From: DATHTK01 sp035463295
Lineage (GTDB): Bacteria > Actinomycetota > Rubrobacteria > Rubrobacterales > Rubrobacteraceae
Length of the DNA: 18,456 nucleotides
Reading direction: 5' to 3'
NCBI GenBank assembly: GCA_035463295.1
Contig: DATHTK010000081.1
Location: 1 to 18,456 of the forward strand
This document shows, in pieces, positions 1 through 7,031 of this stretch (the stretch's first letter is position 1; each line of letters opens with the position of its first letter). The position numbers and the translations under genes were made by a program. Under the pieces are notes generated by a model. That model searched no databases. It saw nothing but the letters and a program-made list of their open reading frames with translations, and was not told the origin of the DNA.

Positions 1-198
1 GCCTTCCAGCGGCTGCACTCGGCGGACGAGTTCGAGGGGACCGGCATAGGGCTCGCCACGGTGGCCAGGATCGTGCACCGCCACGGCGGCAGGGTGTGGG
101 CCGAGGGAGAGGTCGGCGAGGGCGCCACCTTCTTCTTCACGCTCGGCGGGCACCGCCAGGCATCGGCGCTCGCGCCGAAGAGAGCGGAGAGTGCATGA
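1..198 (+). CDS. Histidine kinase, C-terminal fragment (5' end outside window)
   Basis: Only the last 65 codons are present; the gene enters from the left edge in frame 1 and stops with TGA at 196-198. The translation contains FEGTGIGLATVARIVHRHGG, the G2-box of a HATPase_c ATP-binding domain, followed by the usual closing strands (GRVWAEGEVGEGATFFFTL) and a short tail rich in Ala and Arg. This is the end of a sensor histidine kinase, probably of the HisKA/HATPase type found after PAS or phytochrome modules, because the GTGIGLA..I...HGG spacing is typical of that group. The sensor part cannot be seen. Its stop codon overlaps the start of the next gene (ATGA at 195-198), so the two kinases are almost certainly co-transcribed and translationally coupled. 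Confidence 0.87.
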   Translation, partial: AFQRLHSADEFEGTGIGLATVARIVHRHGGRVWAEGEVGEGATFFFTLGGHRQASALAPKRAESA

Positions 199-2882
199 AG
201 GGCCGGGAAGCTCCTCGGGAGAGATCTCGGTACAGCCTCCCGAGCACGCCCCTGCGCGTGCTAGTAGTCGAGGACTCGAAGTACGACGCGATGCTCCTCG
301 TGGAGGAGCTGCGTCGGGGGGATTACGAGCCGGTCTACGAGCGGGTGTGCGCCGCGGAGGAGATGGAGGAGGCGCTCGAGCGGGCGAAGGCGCAGGGAGA
401 GGAGTGGCAGATAGTCGTCTCCGACTACTACATGCCGCGCTTCAGCGGCCCGGATGCCCTGACGCTGCTGCGGCGGCTCGGCTACGACACGCCGTTTATC
501 GTGGTCTCGGGCAAGATCGGCGAGGAGGCCGCGGTGGCGATGATGCGCGCCGGGGCCCAGGACTACGTCACCAAGGACAACCTGGCGCGGCTCTGCCCGG
601 CTATCGAGCGGGAGTTGCGCGAGGCCGCGGTCCGCAAGGAGGCGGAGAGGCGGCTGCGGGAGGCCGAGAGGCGCTTCCGGACGCTCGTAGAGCAGATGCC
701 GGCCATCACCTACATCCAGAGCCCCGACGGTAACAAGCCTATGAGCTACGTGAGCCCGCAGCTAGAGGAGATGCTCGGCTACTCGCCCGACGAAGAGGTC
801 ATCGACGACGATTTCCTGTTCCGGACGATCCATCCCGAGGACAGGGAGCGCTTCGTGGCCGAGGATCGGCGCACGGACGAGACCGGGGAGCCCTTCAGGA
901 TCGAGTACCGCCAGCTCGCCCGCAACGGACGAGAAGTTTGGTTCAGGGACGAAGCCGTCCTAATGCGCGACGAGAGAGGGGCCCCCCTCTACTGGCTCGG
1001 CGTGCAGTACGACATAACGGATCTCAAGCGAATAGAGGAGGATCTCCGGGATAGCGAGGAACGCTACCGCACGTTTATCGGGCAGTCGACCGAGGGCATC
1101 TGGCGCCTGGAGTTCGAGGAGGAGATCCCAACCGACCTGCCCGAGGACGAGCAGATCGAGCGCTTCTACCGCCATGGCTACCTCGCGGAGTGCAACGACG
1201 CGATGGCCAGGATGTACGGCTCCTCGCGCGCGGAGGAGATGGTGGGGGCCCGGCTCGTCGAGCTGCTACCCCCCTCGGTCCCCGAGAACGGCGAGTACCT
1301 GCGGGCCGCCGTGCGTTCTGGCTACCGGCTGACCGACGCCGAGTCCCAAGAGCTGGACCGCGAGGGTGATCGCAAATACTTCCTGAACAACCTAACCGGC
1401 ATGGTCGAGGATGGTCGTCTGGTACGCGTCTGGGTAACACAGCGCGACGTCACCGAGAAGCGGGCGGCGGAGGAGGAGCTCCGCTACAGCGAGGAGCGGT
1501 TCAGGGTGCTCGCCGATGAGGTGGTCGAGGGCCTCGCCCTCAACGAGGGCGGCAAGCTCTTCGACGCGAACCGCAGCTTCACCGAGATGTTCGGCTACGA
1601 ATTCGAAGAGGTGGTCGGGATGGACGCAGCCGAGTTCGTCGCGCCGGAGATGCGCGAAGAGGTCGCGCGACGCATCGCGACCGGGAACACGGAGGCCTAC
1701 GAGTCCATTGGTCTGAAAAAGGACGGCACGGTCTTCCCCATAGAGGTTCGCCCGCGGAGCATCCCGTACTTCGGTCGGGTGGTGCGCGTAACCTCGATTA
1801 TCGACCTGAGCGAGCGCAAGCAGGCCGAAGAGGCGCTCCGGGCGAGCGAGGAGCGCTACCGGGCGGTGGTCGAGCAGACCGGGGAGGGGATCTTCCTGTT
1901 CGACCCTCGAACCAAGCGCATCCTGGAGGCCAACCGGGCCTTCCAGGAGATGTTCGGCTACTCCCTGGAAGAGCTGGAGCAGACGACCCTTTACGAGCTC
2001 GTTCCACAGGACCCGAAGGATGTCGATCAGAACGTCGAACGTGCCCTGAAGCAGCGGCAGATCTGGATCGGCGAGAGGGGCTACCGCCGTAAGGACGGCT
2101 CCAGCATCGATGTCGAGGTTAGCGGAAGCGTGATCTCTTACGGAGGCAGGGAGGCGGTGTGCTCGGTCGTTCGCGATATCACCGAGCGCAAGGAGGCCGA
2201 GAGGAGGCTCTCCGAGGTACGGGAGGCCGAGCGCAACCGGATCGCGCGCGACCTCCATGACGACACCCTCCAGGACATCGTCTACGCCCTGCAAGAGATC
2301 CAGATAGTCCAGATCACCTCGCAGGGAGGCGGCGACGAGGCGCTCGAGGACGCTGCCGAGGCTCTCCGGCGCTCGGTCCATGGCTTGCGCGGCGCGATCT
2401 TCGAGCTGCGCGTGGAGACGTTGAGCCGGTCTTTCTACTCGTCGCTGGAGGCTTTACTGGACCTGAACCGGCGGATGGCTCGCAACAGGTACGACCTGGT
2501 GCTGACCTTCGAGGAGGGGTTTCCGGCGGAGATCCCCGAGAGGGCCGCTCGGCAACTCACGCGCGTCGTACAGGAGGCCCTCACCAACGTTCGCCGCCAC
2601 GCAGAGGCCCGGCGCGCCGAGGTCAGGCTGTGGCGGGAGGGCGATGCCGCCATCCTGGAGGTCGCCGACGACGGGAGCGGGTTCGACGTACGGGCCTCCG
2701 GCGTCGGGGTCGGTCGGCAGTCGATGGTTCAGCGGGTCTCCGAGATCGGGGGGGAGCTGGAGGTGGAGAGCGCGCCGGCGAAGGGCACGCGCGTCCGAGT
2801 CCGGATACCCGTCTCGCAGCTCGTCGGGACGGAGAAGTCCCCGCCCCGGGACGGGGTACAAAAGCAGGACCCGTTCGGGTAG
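195..2882 (+). CDS. Soluble hybrid sensor kinase: receiver, 4 PAS, HisKA_3, HATPase (NarL/DesK class)
   Basis: An 895-residue cytoplasmic kinase without transmembrane segments. The domain order is unusual, with the receiver first: REC at about 20-140 (acidic pair E26/D27, phospho-acceptor D77, S105, K127), then PAS units at about 157-280, 285-422, 431-543 and 551-666. HisKA_3 follows with the phospho-accepting His H688 in RIARDLHDDTLQD, then HATPase_c with N-box N798 and G1 box D825-DGSG. I start at ATG 195 rather than the longer in-frame ATG at 96: 195 has GGAG five bases upstream, overlaps the previous stop as ATGA, and puts the receiver near the N terminus. The upstream kinase could feed phosphate to D77 (inference). 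The likely output partner is the NarL-type regulator just downstream. PAS 2 carries a charged insert (EEEIPTDLPEDEQIE). The ligand of the PAS domains is not predictable from sequence. Confidence 0.93.
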   Translation: MKGREAPRERSRYSLPSTPLRVLVVEDSKYDAMLLVEELRRGDYEPVYERVCAAEEMEEALERAKAQGEEWQIVVSDYYMPRFSGPDALTLLRRLGYDTPFIVVSGKIGEEAAVAMMRAGAQDYVTKDNLARLCPAIERELREAAVRKEAERRLREAERRFRTLVEQMPAITYIQSPDGNKPMSYVSPQLEEMLGYSPDEEVIDDDFLFRTIHPEDRERFVAEDRRTDETGEPFRIEYRQLARNGREVWFRDEAVLMRDERGAPLYWLGVQYDITDLKRIEEDLRDSEERYRTFIGQSTEGIWRLEFEEEIPTDLPEDEQIERFYRHGYLAECNDAMARMYGSSRAEEMVGARLVELLPPSVPENGEYLRAAVRSGYRLTDAESQELDREGDRKYFLNNLTGMVEDGRLVRVWVTQRDVTEKRAAEEELRYSEERFRVLADEVVEGLALNEGGKLFDANRSFTEMFGYEFEEVVGMDAAEFVAPEMREEVARRIATGNTEAYESIGLKKDGTVFPIEVRPRSIPYFGRVVRVTSIIDLSERKQAEEALRASEERYRAVVEQTGEGIFLFDPRTKRILEANRAFQEMFGYSLEELEQTTLYELVPQDPKDVDQNVERALKQRQIWIGERGYRRKDGSSIDVEVSGSVISYGGREAVCSVVRDITERKEAERRLSEVREAERNRIARDLHDDTLQDIVYALQEIQIVQITSQGGGDEALEDAAEALRRSVHGLRGAIFELRVETLSRSFYSSLEALLDLNRRMARNRYDLVLTFEEGFPAEIPERAARQLTRVVQEALTNVRRHAEARRAEVRLWREGDAAILEVADDGSGFDVRASGVGVGRQSMVQRVSEIGGELEVESAPAKGTRVRVRIPVSQLVGTEKSPPRDGVQKQDPFG

Positions 2883-2964
2883 AGTAGACGCGCCTCGTCG
2901 GGGCGCCGGGATAGAACCTCGACGGACGAGGTCGAATAGAGTTCATGATAGAGGGGCGGTTACC

Positions 2965-3648
2965 ATAGGGGACGTTTCCAGAGAGAGCCTGATCAAGATA
3001 CTGCTCGTCGAGGACCACGCCTCGTTCCGCCAGGCTCTGGCGTTCATGTTCGAGCGGGAAGGTGAGTTCAAGGTGGTGGATCAGGCAGGCTCGGCCTCCG
3101 AGGCTCGCGCAATCCCCGAAGGGTCGTTGAAAGAGATCGACGTGGCGGTCGTAGATCTCGCCCTGCCCGACGGGGACGGGATGGATCTCATCGGGAAGTT
3201 CTCTTCGGGCAATTCGAGGACGACTACGCTGGTCCTCAGCGCGAGCGTGGAGCCGGGGCGGCTCGCCCGGGCGGTGGAGGCCGGAGCCTCCGGCGTGCTG
3301 CACAAGTCCACCCCCATAAAGGAGATAGTCGACGCGGTGCGGCGTCTGAAGGCCGGAGAGGTCCTGCTCTCCCAGGACGAGATAATCGAGATGCTGCGCC
3401 TCGTCAGCCGCGAGCGGCAGGAGGAGCACAAGGCTCGACAGGCCATCGAGAGGCTTACGCCCCGGGAGAGGGAGGTACTCCAGGCCCTCGCCGAGGGCCT
3501 CGAGAGCAAGGAGATCGCCCGCAAGATGAACATCACCGTGGAGACGGAGCGCACTCATATGGTCAACATCCTGCACAAGTTCGGCGTGCACTCCAGGTTG
3601 CAGGCCCTCGTTTTCGCCGCGCGCCACGGTCTCGTCGAGATACGTTGA
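2965..3648 (+). CDS. NarL/FixJ-family response regulator (start codon uncertain)
   Basis: About 227 residues from the tentative start. The receiver domain occupies about 10-130, with acidic residues E16/D17, phospho-acceptor D64 in VAVVDLALPDGDG, S92 and K114. A LuxR-type helix-turn-helix occupies about 163-224 (LTPREREVLQALAEG, then SKEIARKMNITVETERTH and NILHKFGVHSRLQAL). It is the expected DNA-binding partner of the HisKA_3 kinase that ends 82 bases upstream. No ATG, GTG or TTG lies in frame between 2647 and the ATG at 3046, which would delete the first receiver strand and the acidic pair. I place the start at ATA 2965, eight bases after GAGGGG (2951-2956). CTG 2989 is an alternative. A single missing G in the 2953-2956 run would instead join the frame to ATG 2945, giving MIEGAVTIGDVS. 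The domain assignment is firm; the start is not. Confidence 0.85.
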   Translation: MGDVSRESLIKILLVEDHASFRQALAFMFEREGEFKVVDQAGSASEARAIPEGSLKEIDVAVVDLALPDGDGMDLIGKFSSGNSRTTTLVLSASVEPGRLARAVEAGASGVLHKSTPIKEIVDAVRRLKAGEVLLSQDEIIEMLRLVSRERQEEHKARQAIERLTPREREVLQALAEGLESKEIARKMNITVETERTHMVNILHKFGVHSRLQALVFAARHGLVEIR

Positions 3649-3759
3649 CCTGCGCTCCGAACCGAGTTGTCCGGAAGCCGATTTGCTATTCTTGCATCGC
3701 TACACGGTCCGCCGGGTTCGTGAGCTGGGAACGAGGTTGATCAAGGTTCGGAGGTCAAG

Positions 3760-4131
3760 ATCGTCTCCAACACCCTCACAGTAGGGGAGCGTGCGGGCAA
3801 GGCCCTGGTCCTACTGGCGAACGAGCCACGAGCGTACCGGGAGACCATCGCCCAGGTCCTCGCCCATCTACGACCCGGCGTCGAGGTGATGACCGCCGAA
3901 CCGGACGAGCTCGCAGCCCGCGTCCTGCGCCACGGACCGGTCATGGTGGTCTGCAGCGAGGCGACCGGCGTCGTGCGCGAGCGGGTGCCGTTCTGGGTCG
4001 AGCTCTACCCCACCTACGAGTCGAGATCCGTGGTGAGCCTGGAGGGGAAGCGCTCGACTATCGAAGAGATAGAGCTCTCGGATCTGCTCGCCGTTCTGGA
4101 CCGGGCCGAGCGTCTAGCCCAACGGAGCTAG
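3760..4131 (+). CDS. Small degenerate-receiver-like protein, paralog 1 (non-canonical start proposed)
   Basis: Family not recognised. The open frame runs from 3724 to the TAG at 4129-4131. The conserved part (KALVLLANEPRAYRET, LRPGVEV, GPVMVVCSE, FWVELYP, then SVVSLEGKRSTIEEIELSDLLAVLDRAE) aligns without gaps over about 92 residues to the next gene, with about 43 identities counted by eye. The pattern strand, helix with YR, LRP-x-x-EV strand, acidic helix, hydrophobic VVC strand resembles the first half of a CheY receiver. The usual phosphorylated Asp is absent here (VVCSE). The homologous region begins well before the first canonical start (GTG 3886), so the true start must be upstream. ATC 3760 sits five bases after GGAGG (3750-3754) and gives about 123 residues. 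Its position after a two-component pair suggests a signalling role, but no function can be assigned. Confidence 0.6.
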   Translation: MVSNTLTVGERAGKALVLLANEPRAYRETIAQVLAHLRPGVEVMTAEPDELAARVLRHGPVMVVCSEATGVVRERVPFWVELYPTYESRSVVSLEGKRSTIEEIELSDLLAVLDRAERLAQRS

Positions 4132-4150
4132 AAAAAGTTAGCCTGTATTC

Positions 4151-4546
4151 GTGATGCCGGGCTCTCCGACCGCGGCTATCATCAAGCATGTGGACGGCGC
4201 GTGCATACTGGTAGCCTCCGAGTTGACTTGCTATCGTCAGGCCCTTGCCGGAGCCTTCCGGGAGCTCAGGCCAAACTCCGAGGTCTTCGAGGCCGAGAGC
4301 GAGTTTCTCGACCAGGCGGTGGAGCGTCTCGGCCCCGATCTCGTCGTGTGCGATGCCGTCAGCATCCGGGTTCAGACCGAGACTCCCTGCTGGGTCGAGC
4401 TCTACGCCGACCACGAGGACCGCTCATTGGTGAGCGTCCGGGGTGAGCGGTCGATCATCGAGCAGATACAGCTCGCCGACCTGCTCTCGCTTATAGATAG
4501 GAGCGAGGGCGAGGCGAGCTACCCCGTCCAGAATCGGGCGCTGTAG
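4151..4546 (+). CDS. Small degenerate-receiver-like protein, paralog 2
   Basis: About 131 residues, paralogous to the gene just upstream; together they form a tandem duplication separated by 19 bases. Visible elements are a first strand CILVAS (18-23), a helix starting CYRQALAGAF, LRPNSEV, an acidic helix, and GPDLVVCDAVS, where D68 falls at the place of a receiver phospho-acceptor. Then come CWVELYADHEDRSLVSV and a C-terminal helix EQIQLADLLSLIDR. The REC acidic pair after strand 1 is reduced to a single E24, and the conserved Lys of strand 5 is not obvious, so this is at best a pseudo-receiver. The start is GTG 4151 or ATG 4154. No clear Shine-Dalgarno precedes them, so the message may be leaderless or coupled to paralog 1. 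The gene ends two bases from the convergent gene. The fold assignment is my inference. Confidence 0.78.
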   Translation: MMPGSPTAAIIKHVDGACILVASELTCYRQALAGAFRELRPNSEVFEAESEFLDQAVERLGPDLVVCDAVSIRVQTETPCWVELYADHEDRSLVSVRGERSIIEQIQLADLLSLIDRSEGEASYPVQNRAL

Positions 4547-4548
4547 AC

Positions 4549-5250
4549 CTATAGACCCTGCGGATCCTCCTTCCGGGGCGAGGCTCCAGAGAGTTCCTCG
4601 AGCAAGCGCTTCAGCCTGGGGGCGAGGTCTTCGATCTGGTCCGCGTCGCACTGGACGTGGAGGTGTATGTTCACCGTCGGACCCTCTCTCGTCTGCGTCG
4701 TTGCGATGGGTACCGCGTCTTCGGGGGCCGCTTCCGTAAAGCCGTTCGAACCTGGCTCTTCGTCGAAGGTTGCAACGAGCTCTCCGGCCTCCTCCGTGAG
4801 CAGGCCCGCCGTCTTGAGTATCTCTACTATGGCCCCGGCCCCGATCATGACGGGGTTGTTGCGCGGTTGTCCGGCGGCGTGGGCGATGTACGCCTGGAGG
4901 GTCGGGTAGAGCATACCCTCCCGCAGCTTCACCGCCGAGACGACGTTCTGCAGAAGCTCGTTGGAGGCGGCGATCTCACGCCAGTGCTTGCGGATCTCCG
5001 ACCCATCCTTGCGAGCTAGGGCCAGCGCAAGAGAGCGTCCCCGGCGTGTGATCAACTTCTTGCTCTCTCCCTGCAGCACGCCGATCTCCGTGAGAAATGC
5101 TTTGTTCCGGCTGACGCTTCTCTGGTGCACCGCATCGAGCTTTCCCACGTCGCCGGGCCTCGCCGCCTCGTCGCGCGTCCCGTAAGCGACGATGATGTTG
5201 ACGAGCTCCTCATAGCTGGAGCCCGGAAGCCGAAACTGCCTCTCCGCCAT
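4549..5250 (-). CDS. Conserved-looking hypothetical protein, winged-helix-like N-terminal half
   Basis: 233 residues on the minus strand. ATG at 5250 is chosen because GAGAGGA lies seven bases upstream (5258-5264 on the plus strand) and gives MAERQFRLPGSSYEELVNII; an in-frame extension to 5472 looks non-coding. I do not recognise the family with certainty. The first ~95 residues (SSYEELVNIIVAYGTRDEA, VHQRSVSRNKAFLTEIGVL, KKLITRRGRSLALAL) have the rhythm of a winged helix or DUF5343-like module. The middle is helical (WREIAASNELLQNVVSAVKLREGM). A low-complexity acidic linker follows, and the C terminus is a strand-helix unit, TVNIHLHVQCDADQIEDLAPRLKRLLEEL, of the kind seen in small oligomerising tails. 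There is no signal peptide or membrane segment, so it is cytoplasmic. It converges on the pseudo-receiver pair with a two-base gap, which leaves no room for a terminator. Confidence 0.75.
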   Translation of the reverse strand: MAERQFRLPGSSYEELVNIIVAYGTRDEAARPGDVGKLDAVHQRSVSRNKAFLTEIGVLQGESKKLITRRGRSLALALARKDGSEIRKHWREIAASNELLQNVVSAVKLREGMLYPTLQAYIAHAAGQPRNNPVMIGAGAIVEILKTAGLLTEEAGELVATFDEEPGSNGFTEAAPEDAVPIATTQTREGPTVNIHLHVQCDADQIEDLAPRLKRLLEELSGASPRKEDPQGL

Positions 5251-5637
5251 CCGAACGTCCTCTCGCCGGCTCTCTCCGGGCGCGGCCACCTGGTCTTCCC
5301 GACCGCCACCGACGGTAATTATCCTAGATTCCGCCGGAACCTGCCTTCGGATCCGGTGGTCGCGCCGAACCGCACCTGCGCGAACCTCGTTATGGCGAAG
5401 ACGGACGGTTTGGGAACGTTGTCGCTCCCGGATAGCGAACAGGCCCAGCGCCTCGGTGGATGTTATGAGCATCCCAGAACACGTCTGGTCAGACTACAGT
5501 TTAAAGTCGGGCGTTTGTAATCTACAATCTTCGCCCAGCGTGCCCACTTTGAGTTTGATTTAGTTTTGCGAAGATCGAGAGGGAACGGGCATCGAATGGA
5601 GAAGGGCGATCATCATCGAGAAAGGGGCCAATAACTC
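5251..5637. other. Divergent intergenic region, 387 bp
   Basis: Non-coding stretch between the hypothetical gene (minus) and sqdB (plus). It becomes progressively AT-richer towards sqdB. On the minus strand a GATAAT hexamer (5318-5323) could be a -10 box for the hypothetical gene, but I see no matching -35. On the plus side there is a good promoter at 5500-5528 and a small inverted repeat GTCTGGTCAGAC (5483-5494) just before it that could be an operator. A 12-codon ORF ends three bases before sqdB. No RNA gene was recognised. Confidence 0.5.
5500..5528 (+). promoter_or_regulatory. Candidate sigma-70-type promoter of sqdB
   Basis: TTTAAA (5500-5505) and TACAAT (5523-5528) are separated by 17 bases, matching the housekeeping consensus at 4/6 and 5/6 positions in otherwise GC-rich DNA. 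Transcription would start near 5535, leaving a leader of about 100 bases before sqdB. The imperfect palindrome at 5483-5494 lies immediately upstream of the -35. Confidence 0.55.
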
Positions 5638-6837
5638 ATGAAGGTTCTGGTACTGGGCGGCGACGGCTTCTGCGGCTGGCCCACCTCGCTGCACCTCTCG
5701 GCGCAAGGATACGAGGTGGCCATAGTTGACAACCTCTCCCGGCGCAAGATCGACATCGAGCTGGAATGCGAGTCCCTCACCCCGATCCGCCCCATGGGAG
5801 AACGCCTTCGCGCCTGGGAGGAGCTGACTGGCAACCGTATAGGCTTCTACAATATCAATGTCGCCGAGAACTACCGCCAGCTTCTGGACCTGCTCCTCGA
5901 GTGGCAGCCAGACGCGGTCATCCACTTCGCCGAGCAGCGGGCCGCGCCCTACTCGATGAAGTCCAGCTACCACAAGCGCTACACCGTGGATAACAACCTC
6001 AACGCGACCAACAACCTGCTGGCGGCGATCACCGAGAGCGGGCTCGACATCCACGTGGTTCATCTGGGGACCATGGGCGTCTACGGTTACGGCACCGCCG
6101 GGATGCAGATCCCCGAGGGGTATCTGACGGTCAAGGTCGAGACCGAAGGGGGCGAGCTCATAGATCAGGAGATCCTCTACCCGCCGAACCCTGGCAGCAT
6201 CTACCACATGACCAAGACCCAGGATCAGCTCCTGTTCGCCTTCTACAACAAGAACGACCTGACGCGCGTCACCGATCTGCACCAGGGCATCGTGTGGGGA
6301 ACCCAGACGGCGGAGACCAGGCTGGACGAGCGCCTCATAAACCGCTTCGACTACGACGGCGACTACGGCACCGTCCTCAACCGTTTCCTGATGCAGGCCG
6401 CCGTAGGCCATCCGCTCACCGTCCACGGTACGGGCGGCCAGACCCGCGCTTTCATACACATCCAGGACACCGTGCGCTGCATACAGCTCGCCCTGGAGAA
6501 CCCGCCCGAGAGGGGCGACCGCGTCAACGTCTACAACCAGATGACCGAGACCCACCGCTTGCGCGACCTTGCCAGGCTTGTCTCCGAGCGCACGGGCGCA
6601 GAGATAGACTACGTGCAGAACCCGCGCAATGAGGCCGCCGAGAACGATTTGCACGTCCGCAACGATCGCTTCATGGATCTGGGTCTGCAACCGACAACCC
6701 TAAGCGAAGGACTGCTAGAAGAGGTCACCGATATAGCCCGTAGGTACGCCCATCGGTGCGACACCTCGAAGATTCCCGCCACCTCGCTGTGGAGGCCGCA
6801 GGAGAAGATCGTGCACCAGCAGGAGGGCCATCGGTAA
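5638..6837 (+). CDS. sqdB: UDP-sulfoquinovose synthase SqdB
   Basis: 399 residues, the usual length for SqdB/SQD1. This extended SDR enzyme makes UDP-sulfoquinovose from UDP-glucose and sulfite with bound NAD+ in the cytoplasm. Diagnostic features are the dinucleotide motif GGDGFCGWP (G7, G10, G13), DNLSRRKID, HFAEQRAAPYSM, the catalytic Thr region HLGTMGVYGYG (T145) and Tyr-Lys pair Y189-x3-K193 in SIYHMTK. LHQGIVWGTQT, HGTGGQTRAFIHIQD and VYNQMTE are also characteristic. Start ATG 5638 follows AAAGGGG by about ten bases and places the Rossmann motif at the extreme N terminus. In cyanobacteria and plants the product goes to sulfolipid via SqdX/SQD2. In Sulfolobus the homolog Agl3 feeds a surface glycan. 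No SqdX or SqdD is in this window, so the acceptor (lipid or glycan) is open. Confidence 0.95.
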   Translation: MKVLVLGGDGFCGWPTSLHLSAQGYEVAIVDNLSRRKIDIELECESLTPIRPMGERLRAWEELTGNRIGFYNINVAENYRQLLDLLLEWQPDAVIHFAEQRAAPYSMKSSYHKRYTVDNNLNATNNLLAAITESGLDIHVVHLGTMGVYGYGTAGMQIPEGYLTVKVETEGGELIDQEILYPPNPGSIYHMTKTQDQLLFAFYNKNDLTRVTDLHQGIVWGTQTAETRLDERLINRFDYDGDYGTVLNRFLMQAAVGHPLTVHGTGGQTRAFIHIQDTVRCIQLALENPPERGDRVNVYNQMTETHRLRDLARLVSERTGAEIDYVQNPRNEAAENDLHVRNDRFMDLGLQPTTLSEGLLEEVTDIARRYAHRCDTSKIPATSLWRPQEKIVHQQEGHR

Positions 6838-7031
6838 GCACCTTGGACGTGTCTTTGTACTACGTGGCTCTAGAGCATCGGGATAGAATAGACTCGGAGG
6901 TGGTGATCCCGAGCGTGAGCTGGAAGACAGGTGAGGCCAAGCAGCGCGTCAACAAGGCCCCCGCGGCACCCTCCGCGTTGTAGGTTTCAAGCTAAAGGCG
7001 TCAGGTAGACGACGCCGACCTCGAATCACCA
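6838..7031. other. Intergenic region after sqdB
   Basis: About 190 bases between sqdB and the hairpin at 7032. It contains an open frame ending TAG at 6981-6983 whose last part reads SWKTGEAKQRVNKAPAAPS, preceded by GGAGGT at 6896-6901, with GTG, TTG or ATC as the only starts. A small 6-bp stem GGCGTC/GACGCC lies at 6997-7016. I cannot show that any of this is expressed. Confidence 0.35.

Noticed and set aside
96..194. Longer N terminus for the hybrid kinase from ATG 96
   Set aside because: The extra 33 residues lie inside the preceding kinase's ATP-binding domain in another frame, and are Arg/Gly-rich shadow sequence; ATG 195 has a Shine-Dalgarno and ATGA overlap.
1392..2381. 329-codon minus-strand open frame opposite the PAS region
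   Set aside because: Antisense shadow of a confidently identified coding region; Leu/Asp/Val-rich composition with no domain.
2644..2964. ATG 2644 as start of the response regulator
   Set aside because: It would overlap the kinase gene by 239 bases and add an Arg/Ser-rich, shadow-like extension of over 100 residues.
5251..5472. N-terminal extension of the minus-strand hypothetical gene to 5472
   Set aside because: Composition changes to Arg-rich, non-domain sequence, and the internal ATG 5250 has a well-placed GAGAGGA.
7014..7031. T-loop-like sequence (GACCTCGAATCACC) suggesting a tRNA end
   Set aside because: No acceptor, D or anticodon stem could be paired around it; the following bases belong to the terminator hairpin.
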